The notes: generated from the letters alone by a model not told the origin. DNA of 64,000 nucleotides from Clostridium saudiense (GCF_000577815.1 NZ_CBYM010000010.1:1-64000); one strand, 5' to 3'; positions 11,456 through 21,421 are shown, counted from the stretch's first letter. Translations and numbers: made by a program.

Positions 11456-12079
11456 ATGAAAACAATAGAAATGACTGGTAAAACGGTTGATGAAGCTTTA
11501 AAAAATGCATTAGATGAATTAAAGCTTACAAAAGAAAATGTAGATGTTGAGATAATTGATGAGGGTAGTAAGGGTTTATTTAACCTAATAGGAGCTAAGC
11601 CAGCAAAGGTTAGGGTAACTAAAAAGCCTGATAGTATAGATAATGCAAAAAAGTTTTTAACTGATGTATTAAATTCTATGAATATAAAGGCTGATATTAA
11701 TATTAAAGAAGAAAATGATGTTGTAAATATTAATTTATGTGGCGATAAGATGGGATTAGTAATAGGGTATAGAGGTGAAACATTAGATTCGCTTCAATAT
11801 TTAGTTTCTTTAGTAATAAATAAGAATCATGAAAATCCTTACAAGAGAGTCGTATTAGATGCAGAAAATTATAGAAGCAAAAGGGAAGAAACTCTAGTAA
11901 GAGTTGCTCAAAAAGCTGCTTATAAAGTAAGAAAATCTAAAAGACCTTACAAATTAGAACCTATGAACCCATATGAAAGAAGAATTATTCATTCAGCGTT
12001 ACAAGAATATAATGATATTAACACATATAGTGAAGGTGAAGAGCCTTTTAGAAGAATAGTAATAAGTTTCAAAAAATAA
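11456..12079 (+). CDS. jag: RNA-binding protein Jag/KhpB
   Basis: A 207-aa protein with an N-terminal Jag-N domain (residues 1-50, MKTIEMTGKTVDEALKNAL), a KH domain with GDKMGLVIGYRGETLDSLQ (about 100-115), and a C-terminal R3H domain (EPMNPYERRIIHSAL, about 172-186). KhpB partners KhpA to bind RNA and affects cell-wall growth in Gram-positives. It closes the rpmH-jag operon and is followed by a strong terminator. Confidence 0.93.
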   Translation: MKTIEMTGKTVDEALKNALDELKLTKENVDVEIIDEGSKGLFNLIGAKPAKVRVTKKPDSIDNAKKFLTDVLNSMNIKADINIKEENDVVNINLCGDKMGLVIGYRGETLDSLQYLVSLVINKNHENPYKRVVLDAENYRSKREETLVRVAQKAAYKVRKSKRPYKLEPMNPYERRIIHSALQEYNDINTYSEGEEPFRRIVISFKK

Positions 12080-12120
12080 TAAGAGAAGACTTTTTTAAGT
12101 CTTCTCTTATTATTTTTTTA
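12075..12120 (+). terminator. Terminator after jag
   Basis: Long perfect inverted repeat (AATAATAAGAGAAGACT and its complement) followed by a T run; it ends the rpmH-jag transcription unit. Confidence 0.9.
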
Positions 12121-12125
12121 GAATT

Positions 12126-12154
12126 TTGACTTATATAAAATAGTTATGTAAAAT
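12126..12154 (+). promoter_or_regulatory. mnmE promoter
   Basis: TTGACT (12126-12131), 17-bp spacer, TAAAAT (12149-12154), directly after the jag terminator, so mnmE-mnmG-rsmG form a separate unit. Confidence 0.8.
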
Positions 12155-12211
12155 GAATAATAGCGAAAATAGGGCATAATAATTAAAAACGGAAAATCCG
12201 GAGGATTAAGA

Positions 12212-13591
12212 ATGAAAGAATTTGATACAATATGTGCTATAGCTACTGCTTTAGGTGAAGGTGGTATTGCAATTATTAGAATATCAGGAGATAAAGCATT
12301 AGATATAGCATCAAAGATATTTAAGCCTAAAAGCAATGATGATATTAGAAATATGAAATCTTATACAATGAAGTATGGACATATTTATGATGGAGAAACT
12401 AATGAGCTTATTGATGAAGTGATAATTAGTTTTATGAAAGGACCTAAGAGTTTTACAGCAGAAGATACAATAGAAATAAATTGTCATGGTGGAGTTGTTT
12501 CAACTAATAAAGTTTTAGAAACAGTAATAAAGGCTGGAGCAAGACTTGCAGAACCAGGAGAATTTACAAAAAGAGCATTTTTAAACGGTAGAATTGATTT
12601 ATCTCAAGCTGAAGCTGTTATGGATATAATAACTGCTAAAACTGATTTAGCAATGAAATCAGCATTAATGCAGAGTAATGGATATTTATCGAAAGAAATT
12701 AATAGATTAAGAGAGTATATGTTAAATATATTAGCTTTAGTTGAGTTTGCAGTTGACTTTACAGAAGATGATGAAGAAATAGATCCAAGTATACCATTAA
12801 AGGTTGGAGAAAGTTTAGAAAAGGCTATAAGTGAAATGAATGGACTTTTAAAGAGTGCAGATGAAGGAAAGCTAATAAGAGAAGGATTAAGCTTAGCGAT
12901 TGTAGGTAAGCCTAATGTAGGTAAATCATCACTATTAAATGCCTTATTAAGACAAAAAAGAGCAATAGTAACTGATATTGCTGGAACAACAAGAGATATT
13001 ATAGAAGAGTACATAAATTTAGATGGAATTCCTGTCAAAATAATAGATACAGCAGGGATTAGAGAAACTGAAGATGTTGTAGAAAAAATTGGAGTTGAAA
13101 GATCAAGAGAAAAAATTCAAGAAGCTGATTTAGTATTATTAGTACTTGATTCTTCAAGAGAATTAGATGATGAGGACAAAGAAATTATTGATTCTGTTGG
13201 AGATAAGAAGTGTGTTGTTATATTAAATAAGATAGACTTAGAATGTAAGATAGATGAAAATGTAATAAGCAACTTTGAGAACATAATCAAGATATCAGCT
13301 AAGGAAGAAATAGGATTAAGTGATTTAAAAGAAACCATAAAAGAACTATTCTTTAGTGGAAAAATTGATACAGAAAGTCTAATTATATCTAATTCAAGAC
13401 ATAAGCAAGCTTTATTTAGAGCATTAGAAAATGCTGAAATGGCATTAAGTAAAGTAAGAATGAACGAATATTTAGATTTAATATCTATTTTTGTTACTTC
13501 AGCACTAAGAGCTTTAAATGAAATCACTGGTGATGAATTAGAAGAAGACTTAGTAAATAAAATATTTGGAGATTTCTGTGTAGGAAAGTAG
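12212..13591 (+). CDS. mnmE: tRNA modification GTPase MnmE
   Basis: With MnmG it installs the carboxymethylaminomethyl group at wobble U34 of several tRNAs. It is 459 aa. An N-terminal tetrahydrofolate-binding domain is followed by a helical domain into which the GTPase is inserted: G1 GKPNVGKS near residue 231, G2/G3 region GTTRD and DTAG, G4 NKID. The C-terminal FCVGK matches the CxGK motif containing the catalytic cysteine. Its stop is 10 bp before the mnmG start. Confidence 0.97.
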   Translation: MKEFDTICAIATALGEGGIAIIRISGDKALDIASKIFKPKSNDDIRNMKSYTMKYGHIYDGETNELIDEVIISFMKGPKSFTAEDTIEINCHGGVVSTNKVLETVIKAGARLAEPGEFTKRAFLNGRIDLSQAEAVMDIITAKTDLAMKSALMQSNGYLSKEINRLREYMLNILALVEFAVDFTEDDEEIDPSIPLKVGESLEKAISEMNGLLKSADEGKLIREGLSLAIVGKPNVGKSSLLNALLRQKRAIVTDIAGTTRDIIEEYINLDGIPVKIIDTAGIRETEDVVEKIGVERSREKIQEADLVLLVLDSSRELDDEDKEIIDSVGDKKCVVILNKIDLECKIDENVISNFENIIKISAKEEIGLSDLKETIKELFFSGKIDTESLIISNSRHKQALFRALENAEMALSKVRMNEYLDLISIFVTSALRALNEITGDELEEDLVNKIFGDFCVGK

Positions 13592-13601
13592 GAGTATAGA
13601 A

Positions 13602-15491
13602 ATGAGATATAATGCAGGAGAATACGACGTAGTTGTAGTTGGTGCTGGTCATGCAGGATGTGAGGCAGGACTTGCGTCAGCTAGAATGGGATTAAAGACA
13701 TTAGTATGCACAATAAATCTTGATGCAATCGGATTAATGCCATGTAATCCTAATATAGGAGGTACAGCTAAAGGACATTTAGTAAGAGAAATTGATGCAC
13801 TTGGTGGAGAAATGGGAGTTAATATAGATGAAACATTTATTCAATCAAGAATGCTAAATACTTCTAAAGGACCGGCAGTACACTCATTAAGAGCACAAGC
13901 AGATAGAAAAAAATATCAAAACAGAATGAAAAGTGTATTAGAAAATCAAGAGAATCTTGAGGTTAGACAACTTGAAGTTATTGATATTGATATAGAAGAT
14001 GGTAAAGTTGTTGGTGTTTTAACTAAAAATGGAGCATTTTTTAAATGTAAAGCAATAATTTTAACAACAGGTACATATTTAAGAGCAAAAGTAATAATTG
14101 GTGATGTTATTTATAATAGTGGACCAAATGGTTTAGCACCAGCTAATGAATTAACTCAACATTTAATGGATCTTGGAATCGAAATGAGAAGATTTAAGAC
14201 TGGTACACCAGCAAGAATAAATAGAAAGTCCGTAGATTTTTCTAAGATGATAGAACAACCAGGTGATGAAAAGATAGTACCATTTTCATTCATGAATGAT
14301 AATATTGAAAGAGAACAAATTTCTTGTTGGTTAACTTACACTAATGAGGAAACTCATAATATTATAAGAGAAAATATAGGTAGATCACCTTTATATAACG
14401 GAAGTATTGAAGGGGTAGGACCAAGATATTGCCCATCTATAGAAGATAAGGTTATGAAATTCCCTGATAAGAATAGACATCAAATATTCATAGAACCTGA
14501 AGGTGAAGATACATTAGAGATGTATGTAGGTGGAATGTCTTCATCATTACCAGAAGATGTTCAAATTAAGATGTATAGAACATTAGATGGACTTGAAAAT
14601 GTTGAATTTTTAAGAACTGCATATGCAATTGAATATGATTCAATTAATCCTATGCAATTAAAGCCAACATTAGAGTTTAAAACAATAGAAGGATTATATG
14701 GAGCAGGGCAATTAAATGGTAGTTCAGGATATGAAGAGGCTGCTGCACAAGGGATAGTAGCAGGTATTAATGCGGCTTTAAAGATTAAAGGTGAAGAGCC
14801 AATGATATTAACTCGTTCTGATGCATATGCAGGAGTTTTAATAGATGATTTAGTTACAAAAGGTACAAACGAACCTTATAGAATGATGACTTCTAGGGCT
14901 GAATATAGATTGTTATTAAGACAAGACAATGCAGATTTTAGATTAACTGAAATAGGAAGAAGAGTAGGGTTAGTAACAGACGAAAGATATAATAGATTCT
15001 TAAATAGAAAAGCTAATATAGAAAGTGAAGTTGAAAGATTAAAGAATTTACAAATAACTAATAAGAGAGAAAATAATGAATTCTTAGTTAGTCTTAATTC
15101 TACAGAATTAAAGAAACCTATTAGCATGTATGAATTAATCAAGAGACCTGAATTAGATTATTTCATGTTAGCACCATTAGATTTAGAAAGACCTAATTAT
15201 ACAGATGATATTGGGGAACAAGTAAATATAATAGCAAAATATGAAGGATATATAGCTAGTCAATTGGATCAAGTTAAGCAATTTAAGAAGTTCGAAAAGA
15301 AGCTATTACCAGAAAATATAGATTATAATGATATAAAGGGATTAAGAGTTGAAGCTATTCAAAAATTAAGTTCAATAAGACCTGTAAGTATAGGTCAGGC
15401 TTCAAGAATATCAGGAGTTTCTCCAGCAGATATATCTGTATTACTTATTTATTTAGAACATCAATATAAGAAGAATAAAGTGGAGGAATAA
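13602..15491 (+). CDS. mnmG: tRNA uridine 5-carboxymethylaminomethyl enzyme MnmG
   Basis: The FAD-dependent partner of MnmE, 629 aa. The N-terminal dinucleotide fold is [13 protein letters not shown], the conserved cysteine region is [15 protein letters not shown], the second signature [16 protein letters not shown] is near residue 370, and the helical C-terminus ends with [13 protein letters not shown]. Length and motifs are canonical. It is followed one base later by rsmG, so translation is almost certainly coupled. Confidence 0.97.
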   Translation: MRYNAGEYDVVVVGAGHAGCEAGLASARMGLKTLVCTINLDAIGLMPCNPNIGGTAKGHLVREIDALGGEMGVNIDETFIQSRMLNTSKGPAVHSLRAQADRKKYQNRMKSVLENQENLEVRQLEVIDIDIEDGKVVGVLTKNGAFFKCKAIILTTGTYLRAKVIIGDVIYNSGPNGLAPANELTQHLMDLGIEMRRFKTGTPARINRKSVDFSKMIEQPGDEKIVPFSFMNDNIEREQISCWLTYTNEETHNIIRENIGRSPLYNGSIEGVGPRYCPSIEDKVMKFPDKNRHQIFIEPEGEDTLEMYVGGMSSSLPEDVQIKMYRTLDGLENVEFLRTAYAIEYDSINPMQLKPTLEFKTIEGLYGAGQLNGSSGYEEAAAQGIVAGINAALKIKGEEPMILTRSDAYAGVLIDDLVTKGTNEPYRMMTSRAEYRLLLRQDNADFRLTEIGRRVGLVTDERYNRFLNRKANIESEVERLKNLQITNKRENNEFLVSLNSTELKKPISMYELIKRPELDYFMLAPLDLERPNYTDDIGEQVNIIAKYEGYIASQLDQVKQFKKFEKKLLPENIDYNDIKGLRVEAIQKLSSIRPVSIGQASRISGVSPADISVLLIYLEHQYKKNKVEE

Positions 15492-15492
15492 A

Positions 15493-16209
15493 ATGAAATT
15501 TTTTGACTTAATGAAAGAAGCTGCTAATGAAGTAGGATTAGAATTAACAGAAGTACAATATGAGCAATTCATTAAATATATGAGACTTCTTCAAGAATGG
15601 AATGAGAAAATTAACTTAACAGCTATAACTGAAGATGAGGAAGTTATAAAAAAGCATTTTATAGACTGTATTAAAGCATTTAAGTCTGATGCAATTAAGA
15701 ATGCTAGGAATATAATTGATGTTGGAACAGGAGCTGGTTTTCCAGGATTACCAATAGCAATAATGAATCCAAATGTAGAAGTAACTCTTTTAGATTCATT
15801 AAATAAGAGAATTAATTATTTAAATATAGTAGTAAGAGAACTTGGGTTAAAAAATGTTACAACTATTCACTCAAGGGCTGAAGATGGGGCTAGAAAACAA
15901 GAATTAAGAGAGAAATTTGATGTTGCAACTTCAAGAGCTGTAGCTAATATGGCTGTTTTATCTGAATTCTGTATGCCATATGTAAGAAAAGGTGGATATT
16001 TTGTAGCCTTAAAAGGGCCTTCTATAGATGAAGAACTTAAAAATGCTGGTAATGCAATAAAAACTTTAGGTGGAGAGTTAAAGGGAATAATAGAAGTTTC
16101 TATTGAAGAAACTGACTTAAAACATAATATTGTAGAGGTTGAAAAAATAAAACCATGTCCTAAGACTTATCCAAGAAAAGCAGGAACAATTACTAAAAAG
16201 CCATTATAG
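15493..16209 (+). CDS. rsmG: 16S rRNA (guanine-527-N7)-methyltransferase RsmG
   Basis: A SAM-dependent Rossmann-fold methyltransferase for G527 of 16S rRNA; loss gives low-level streptomycin resistance in other bacteria. It is 238 aa. SAM motif I is [12 protein letters not shown] near residue 76; RAVANM and the C-terminal YPRKAGTI are family signatures. It starts 1 bp after the mnmG stop, with GGAGG inside the mnmG end. Confidence 0.96.
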   Translation: MKFFDLMKEAANEVGLELTEVQYEQFIKYMRLLQEWNEKINLTAITEDEEVIKKHFIDCIKAFKSDAIKNARNIIDVGTGAGFPGLPIAIMNPNVEVTLLDSLNKRINYLNIVVRELGLKNVTTIHSRAEDGARKQELREKFDVATSRAVANMAVLSEFCMPYVRKGGYFVALKGPSIDEELKNAGNAIKTLGGELKGIIEVSIEETDLKHNIVEVEKIKPCPKTYPRKAGTITKKPL

Positions 16210-16377
16210 AATAAAACAAATTATATATAGTAGGGTACCATATGAAATAAAAAATAATATAATGATTTGTCTTACAAAACTATAAGAATATAGAAGGAAA
16301 TAAAAAAGAAAAAGCGGAATTGTTAAAATATGGAACTAAATGTTGATTAACAAATTGTGAGGGATGGTCGTACAAAT

Positions 16378-17148
16378 ATGAATAAAGAAATAATGAACAT
16401 AAAGGTAGAGAGTATTTTTCCAAATACATATCAACCAAGAAAGTTTTTTAATGAAGAAGCACTAAATGAATTAAGCCAATCGATTATAGAACATGGTATA
16501 ATTCAACCTATTACAGTTAGAAGAATGGGAGATAAATTTGAATTAGTAGCAGGGGAAAGAAGATGGAGAGCCGCTAGAATGGCAGAACTTGAATTTGTAC
16601 CGTGTAATGTAATTGATATTACAGATACAGAATCAGCAGAATTAGCATTATTAGAAAACCTGCAAAGAGAAGATTTAAATTTCATGGAAGAAGCTGAAGC
16701 ATATTACAATTTAATTAATGACCATAAGTTTACTCAAGAAGAATTAGCAAAAAGAATGGGTAAAAAACAATCAACAATAGCTAATAAATTGAGATTATTA
16801 AAGCTAAGCGATAAAGTAAGAATTTTATGTCTTGAAAATAATCTAACGGAAAGACATGCAAGAGCGTTATTAAGTTTACCAAATGAAGAATTACAATTAA
16901 AGGTTGTGAAAAAAGTAATAGCAAATTCTTTAAATGTAAAGAAAACTGAAGAGCTAATTAATACTGAGTTATTAAAATTAGCTGGTGAACAAATGAAAAA
17001 GAGAAAAGGTAAAGGGGTTTTACCTGGGAAGTTATATGTTAATACTATAAAGCAAGTATTAAATAAGTTTAATATTCCCGCTGAATACAAACTTCAAGAT
17101 AAGGAAGAATGTATTGAGATAACAGTTTCTATACCTAAAAACAAATAA
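16378..17148 (+). CDS. noc: Nucleoid occlusion protein Noc (ParB/CTPase family)
   Basis: A 256-aa ParB-like protein with the CTP-binding GERRWRAAR (residues 57-65) and a central helix-turn-helix (TQEELAKRMGKKQSTIANKL). At the four positions that separate Noc from ParB DNA specificity it has Q, K, K, R (GKKQ, ANK, LLK, TERHAR), the Noc set. The ATG at 16378 follows GAGGG; an upstream GTG adds only seven residues and a stop lies three codons before that. It lacks the roughly 25-residue N-terminal membrane-targeting segment of Bacillus Noc. It has its own terminator. Confidence 0.9.
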   Translation: MNKEIMNIKVESIFPNTYQPRKFFNEEALNELSQSIIEHGIIQPITVRRMGDKFELVAGERRWRAARMAELEFVPCNVIDITDTESAELALLENLQREDLNFMEEAEAYYNLINDHKFTQEELAKRMGKKQSTIANKLRLLKLSDKVRILCLENNLTERHARALLSLPNEELQLKVVKKVIANSLNVKKTEELINTELLKLAGEQMKKRKGKGVLPGKLYVNTIKQVLNKFNIPAEYKLQDKEECIEITVSIPKNK

Positions 17149-17156
17149 GATTTTCA

Positions 17157-17190
17157 AGGCACTCAAGCTTTATTTTGAGTGCCTTTTTAT
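17157..17190 (+). terminator. Terminator after noc
   Basis: Ten-pair stem AGGCACTCAA/TTGAGTGCCT with an 8-nt loop and a T run; it separates noc from parA. Confidence 0.9.
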
Positions 17191-17194
17191 AATA

Positions 17195-17210
17195 TGTTTC
17201 ACGTGAAACA
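17195..17210. promoter_or_regulatory. parS site 1
   Basis: Perfect palindrome TGTTTCACGTGAAACA, the consensus parS bound by ParB/Spo0J. It lies between noc and parA. Confidence 0.97.
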
Positions 17211-17236
17211 TTTACTAAGAAAAATTTTTTATTAAA

Positions 17237-17252
17237 TATTTCACGTGAAATA
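17237..17252. promoter_or_regulatory. parS-like palindrome with Noc-site flanks
   Basis: TATTTCACGTGAAATA is a perfect 16-bp palindrome. The central CACGTG is that of parS, but the outer ATTT/AAAT is that of the Noc binding site (ATTTCCCGGGAAAT). It lies 42 bp from parS site 1. Confidence 0.8.
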
Positions 17253-17342
17253 ATAATTAACTTAAATTTCATCTTATTTTTAATAACACTATCTTTAACT
17301 ATTACAAGAAAATATATATAATATACATATGGGAAGGGGGTG

Positions 17343-17361
17343 AAGTCCTTAATAAGGACTT
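17343..17361 (+). promoter_or_regulatory. Hairpin covering the parA ribosome binding site
   Basis: Perfect 8-bp stem AAGTCCTT/AAGGACTT with a 3-nt loop, ending three bases before the parA ATG. The SD-like AAGGA is in the 3' arm. A second purine-rich tract (GGGAAGGGGGTGA) lies just upstream. Confidence 0.6.
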
Positions 17362-17364
17362 TTT

Positions 17365-18126
17365 ATGAAAAAAATTTGTATTTTTAATCAAAAGGGTGGA
17401 GTTGGAAAAACTACTACTAATATAAATTTATGTGCTTTTCTAGCAATGGAGGGCTATAGAGTATTAACAATAGATATTGATCCTCAGGGAAATACAACTA
17501 GCGGTTTAGGATTAGACAAGAGAAACTTAGAATATTCTATGTATGATGTATTAACTGCTGATACTTCTTTAGAAAATGTTATTATTAAGAGTGAATTAAT
17601 TCCTAATTTATACATAGCACCATCAACTATGGAATTAGCAGGTGCAGAAGTTGAAATTATAGGAGTAAAGGATAGGGAAACTATTCTTTTAAGAGAAATA
17701 TCTAAGATACAAGATCAATATGATTTTATATTCATAGATTGCCCACCATCATTAGGTGTTTTAACAATAAATGCATTAACTGCTGTTGATTCAGTACTGA
17801 TTCCAATACAATGTGAATTCTATGCATTAGAGGGTGTAGGTCAATTAATTAATACAGTTCAATTAGTTAAAAAATCATTAAATAAGTCTCTTGATATAGA
17901 AGGTGTAGTAATGACTATGTATGACTATAGAACTAATTTGAGTAATGAAGTATATGAGGAAGCAAAAAAATTCTTCAATGATAAGGTATATGAAACGACT
18001 ATTGCTAGAAATATAAGATTGGCAGAGGCACCAAGTTTTGGATTACCTATTATGCTTTATGATGAAAAGTGCAAAGGCGCTGCAGCATATAAAAAATTTG
18101 CGAAAGAGTTTTTAAGTAAGCAATAA
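17365..18126 (+). CDS. parA: Chromosome partitioning ATPase ParA/Soj
   Basis: A Walker-type ATPase that binds nucleoid DNA as an ATP dimer; with ParB it drives origin segregation and, in Bacillus, modulates DnaA. It is 253 aa. The deviant Walker A KGGVGKTTTNIN is at residues 10-21 and DIDPQGNTTSG at about 39-49. Walker B is FIFIDCPPSLG. It lies 14 bp upstream of parB. Codon usage is like that of its neighbours. Confidence 0.97.
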   Translation: MKKICIFNQKGGVGKTTTNINLCAFLAMEGYRVLTIDIDPQGNTTSGLGLDKRNLEYSMYDVLTADTSLENVIIKSELIPNLYIAPSTMELAGAEVEIIGVKDRETILLREISKIQDQYDFIFIDCPPSLGVLTINALTAVDSVLIPIQCEFYALEGVGQLINTVQLVKKSLNKSLDIEGVVMTMYDYRTNLSNEVYEEAKKFFNDKVYETTIARNIRLAEAPSFGLPIMLYDEKCKGAAAYKKFAKEFLSKQ

Positions 18127-18140
18127 AGGGGTTGAGAAAC

Positions 18141-19019
18141 ATGAGCAAAAAATTTGGGTTGGGTAAAGGTCTAAATGCTCTTATACCTGAAGATACTATG
18201 ATTTTAGATAAAAAAGAACCTAAAACAGAAGTTAAAAATGAAGGATATACATTAATTGATATTAATTTAATTAAAAATAATGATAGTCAACCAAGAAAAA
18301 GATTTGATGACGAAAGAATTATGGAATTAGCGGAATCTATAAAAAGCAATGGAATAATACAGCCTTTAATATTAAAAAAAGATAAGGGTGAATATGTAAT
18401 TGTTGCTGGGGAAAGAAGATGGAGAGCTGCTAAAACAATAGGAGTAAAAGAAGTTCCTGCTGTAGTAATGGAATTAACTGAAAAGCAAGTATTAGAAATA
18501 TCTTTAATTGAAAATATTCAAAGAGAAGACTTAAACTCTATAGAAGAAGCTACTGCATATAAAAAATTGATAAATGACTTTAGTTTGACTCAAGAGCAAT
18601 TAAGTAAAAGAATTGGAAAATCACGTGTTGCTATAACTAATACATTAAGATTATTAAATTTAAGTGATGATGTTCAGCAATATATTATTGAAGGGGTTAT
18701 ATCTGAAGGGCATGGAAGAGCTTTATTAGCTATTACTGATAGTAAGCTTCAATGTGAATTAGCTCAAAATGTTATTGATGATAAGCTATCAGTAAGAGAA
18801 TTAGAAATGCAGATTAGAAAGTTAAAAGATAATTCTGGTCGATCTAAAAGTAAATCTCGAAAAGAAAATAATCCTTATTATAAAGATTTAACTGAAAGAC
18901 TAGAAAATTATTTTGGAACTAAGGTTAATATAACTAATAAAAATAATAAAGGGAAAATTGAGATTGAATACTATTCTGAAGAGGATTTGCAAAGAATACT
19001 AGAGATAATTAATTTATAA
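18141..19019 (+). CDS. parB: Chromosome partitioning protein ParB/Spo0J
   Basis: A CTP-dependent DNA clamp loaded at parS, 292 aa from the ATG at 18141 (MSKKFGLGKGLNALIPED). The N-terminal GLGKGLNALIP tail stimulates the ParA ATPase. The CTP motif is GERRWRAAK and the HTH is TQEQLSKRIGKSRVAITNTLRLL. Specificity residues are R, T, N, G, close to the ParB (R/T/A/G) set and unlike the upstream Noc. The C-terminal dimerisation domain is present. A perfect parS starts one base after the stop codon. Confidence 0.97.
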   Translation: MSKKFGLGKGLNALIPEDTMILDKKEPKTEVKNEGYTLIDINLIKNNDSQPRKRFDDERIMELAESIKSNGIIQPLILKKDKGEYVIVAGERRWRAAKTIGVKEVPAVVMELTEKQVLEISLIENIQREDLNSIEEATAYKKLINDFSLTQEQLSKRIGKSRVAITNTLRLLNLSDDVQQYIIEGVISEGHGRALLAITDSKLQCELAQNVIDDKLSVRELEMQIRKLKDNSGRSKSKSRKENNPYYKDLTERLENYFGTKVNITNKNNKGKIEIEYYSEEDLQRILEIINL

Positions 19020-19020
19020 A

Positions 19021-19036
19021 TGTTTCACGTGAAACA
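19021..19036. promoter_or_regulatory. parS site 2
   Basis: Perfect TGTTTCACGTGAAACA immediately after the parB stop and upstream of the DUF4446 gene. Confidence 0.97.
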
Positions 19037-19057
19037 TTTGAAGGGAAGATGCAGAAG

Positions 19058-19561
19058 ATGGACAGCATAATAAATATAATTAATCAATATTCAATCTTTA
19101 TAATAATAGGATTATCAATAATCACATTATTATTATTTATAATGACAATGATATTATTATCATCTGTAAATAAACTTGAAAAAAAGTATAGAAAGATGAT
19201 GCGTGGTGTCAATAATAAAAATTTAGAAGAAGCTTTAAATGATAACTTAGATAATATTGGAAAAGCACTTGAACAATCAGAGCTAGCTATTAATGAATGT
19301 AAAGCAATTTCTGAAGAAATGAAAGGTTGCGTAAATAAAATTGCTATTATGAGATATAAAGCTTTTGAGGATGTTGGAAGTGACTTAAGTTTCTCAGTAG
19401 CGATATTAGATTCATTTAATGATGGTGTTATTATAACAGGAATATATTCTAGACATGATAGTACAACTTATGCAAAGCCTATAGATAAGGGAATATCAAG
19501 ATATGATTTATCAGAGGAAGAAATTCATGTATTAAATGAAGCTATTAATAGTAAAAATTAA
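19058..19561 (+). CDS. DUF4446 family membrane-anchored protein
   Basis: A 167-aa protein of unknown function, regularly found next to parB in clostridia. One N-terminal transmembrane helix (about residues 12-35) is followed by a probable coiled coil (KLEKKYRKMMRG) and a soluble domain with the family-conserved YKAFEDVGSDLSFSVAILD and GVIITGIYSRHDSTTYAKPI. I chose the second ATG (19058) because the first is only 2 nt from the SD. Context hints at a link to segregation or sporulation, but no role is established. Confidence 0.85.
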   Translation: MDSIINIINQYSIFIIIGLSIITLLLFIMTMILLSSVNKLEKKYRKMMRGVNNKNLEEALNDNLDNIGKALEQSELAINECKAISEEMKGCVNKIAIMRYKAFEDVGSDLSFSVAILDSFNDGVIITGIYSRHDSTTYAKPIDKGISRYDLSEEEIHVLNEAINSKN

Positions 19562-19605
19562 AATAACATGGTTATAATAAATTTCTTTATTATAACCATG
19601 TTATT
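19562..19605. terminator. Bidirectional terminator between DUF4446 gene and yyaC
   Basis: Perfect 20-bp inverted repeat with a 4-nt loop; T run to the right and A run to the left, serving both convergent genes. Confidence 0.92.
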
Positions 19606-19627
19606 TTTTATATCTATATTAATGGAA

Positions 19628-20200
19628 TTAATCATATGATAACAAGGTATTATTAGAAAGGGCTTTATTAATGAAATGTCTAATTCCATTAGATATACAA
19701 TCTGCTAAAGACATAACCACAAATAATCTAGTATTTTGAAGCATCATAAAATCTAAATTACCAGATATATTTACAACACCTTTTATACTCATTTCTCCTA
19801 CCGTAGGCAAATCCTTATCTAATGCTAAACCAGGATGTAATGGTAGGTCTTCAATAAATATTTTGCCAATTTGTTGCACATTGCCTAGGGAGGCATCTAT
19901 TCCAATAATAAAAGGATTTTTAAAACTAGAATCAATTTTATTTAAAACATCTACTAAATTAACGGAATGGACAGGATATTCCAAAGAACCGTATATATAA
20001 ATATTTTTTTGTGATAAATTTTTAAGTTTATAACCAATTAAAGGCCCTAATGAGTCTCCTGTTGCACGATCTGTACCTATACATAAAAAAATTATAGGAC
20101 GATTTTCTGCAATAATATTTTTTAATTTTATATACAAATATTCACCTAGTTCATGATGTGAATTAGGTAATAGTGAATCTAATTCGAAACAATTATCCAT
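19628..20200 (-). CDS. yyaC: Sporulation protein YyaC (DUF1256, GPR-like)
   Basis: A 190-aa protein related to the germination protease fold. IIFLCIGTDRATGDSLGPLIGY and GIDASLG are family signatures. In Bacillus yyaC lies in the same origin region and is expressed during sporulation; the actual substrate is unknown. AGGAGGG precedes the ATG with 8-nt spacing. It is convergent with the DUF4446 gene and 63 bp downstream of the desulfurase gene in the same direction. Confidence 0.88.
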   Translation of the reverse strand: MDNCFELDSLLPNSHHELGEYLYIKLKNIIAENRPIIFLCIGTDRATGDSLGPLIGYKLKNLSQKNIYIYGSLEYPVHSVNLVDVLNKIDSSFKNPFIIGIDASLGNVQQIGKIFIEDLPLHPGLALDKDLPTVGEMSIKGVVNISGNLDFMMLQNTRLFVVMSLADCISNGIRHFINKALSNNTLLSYD

Positions 20201-20263
20201 ATCATAAACCCTCCTATTGAAAGTATCGACAGGAATAATATAACCTATTCACTTAATATAAAA

Positions 20264-21421
20264 TTATTTATAGATATTATTAATTTCATTTAAACAATCT
20301 AAAGTATATTTTATTTCCTCAACTGTATTAAAGTATCCAATACTTAATCTAACAGTACCATTAGGGAAAGTACCAATAGTTTTATGTGCTAAAGGAGCAC
20401 AATGTAATCCGCTTCTATTACTAATGTTAAAGTCTGAATCTAAGATATAGGATAATTCGCTTACATCTAATTTTGAATGAGTTATAGAAACACAAGATGT
20501 AGCAAGTCCTCTATCTAAAGCACCGCTAATATTATAATTAGGAATATTTAACAATCCGGAAATTAGAAATGATCTTAAATAACTGTTATGTTCATAAATA
20601 GTATTTAGGCCTTCTTTATTTATAAATTCGATTGCTTCAGATAATCCAATTATTCCAGGAATATTTAATGTACCAGACTCAAATTTATCAGGTAAAAAAT
20701 CAGGTTGAGATAAAGAATGTGATAAGCTTCCTGTACCACCTAAAATGGTAGGAGTACAAATCTCATTTAGTTTATCATCTATGATAAATCCACCTATTCC
20801 TTGAGGACCAAGAAGGCTTTTATGTCCAGTAAAAGCTAATGCATTTAATGAGAATTCATTAAAATCAATATTAAGTACACCAGCACTTTGAGCACTATCT
20901 AATATGAAATAAATATTATTTTCTTTACAGAGCTGTCCTATTTGCTTTATTGGTTGAATAGAACCAGTTACATTCGAAGCATGTGTAATTACTATTAGTT
21001 TTGTATTAGGTTTAATAAGTTTTCTTATAGTTTCTACATCGGTTATTCCTTGTGAGTTTGCTTGGGCTATATCTAATTCAATATTAGAGTTTTGAGATAG
21101 ATTATATAAAGGTCTAATTACAGAATTATGTTCCATAGAGGAAGTAATAACATGATCTCCAGGTTTAATGATTCCGTTAAGTAAGATATTTAATGATGAT
21201 GTAATATTGTTAGTAAAAATTACATTTTCGGCTTTGTTAAAATTAAAAAAATTACAGATTTTTTCTCTTGTATCATATAATACTCTATTTGCTGCTAATG
21301 ATTTGGGATGATTAGATCGACCAGGATTACCACCAACGTTAGTTAAGTAATTATATATTGAATCAGCAACAACTTTTGGTTTAGGAAAAGAGGTACTACC
21401 ATTATCTAAATAAACTTTCAT
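20264..21421 (-). CDS. Class V aminotransferase, cysteine desulfurase family
   Basis: A 385-aa PLP enzyme of the NifS/Csd type. The PLP-lysine is in FTGHKSLLGPQGIGG (about residue 198), the cofactor aspartate in ILDSAQSAGV, and a catalytic-loop cysteine in SGLHCAPLAHKTIG near residue 340, consistent with sulfur (or selenium) extraction from cysteine or selenocysteine. The sequence is closer to the stand-alone Firmicutes subfamily than to IscS. It is divergent from a DUF3343 gene with a conserved SCG motif, a possible sulfur acceptor. Confidence 0.85.
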   Translation of the reverse strand: MKVYLDNGSTSFPKPKVVADSIYNYLTNVGGNPGRSNHPKSLAANRVLYDTREKICNFFNFNKAENVIFTNNITSSLNILLNGIIKPGDHVITSSMEHNSVIRPLYNLSQNSNIELDIAQANSQGITDVETIRKLIKPNTKLIVITHASNVTGSIQPIKQIGQLCKENNIYFILDSAQSAGVLNIDFNEFSLNALAFTGHKSLLGPQGIGGFIIDDKLNEICTPTILGGTGSLSHSLSQPDFLPDKFESGTLNIPGIIGLSEAIEFINKEGLNTIYEHNSYLRSFLISGLLNIPNYNISGALDRGLATSCVSITHSKLDVSELSYILDSDFNISNRSGLHCAPLAHKTIGTFPNGTVRLSIGYFNTVEEIKYTLDCLNEINNIYK

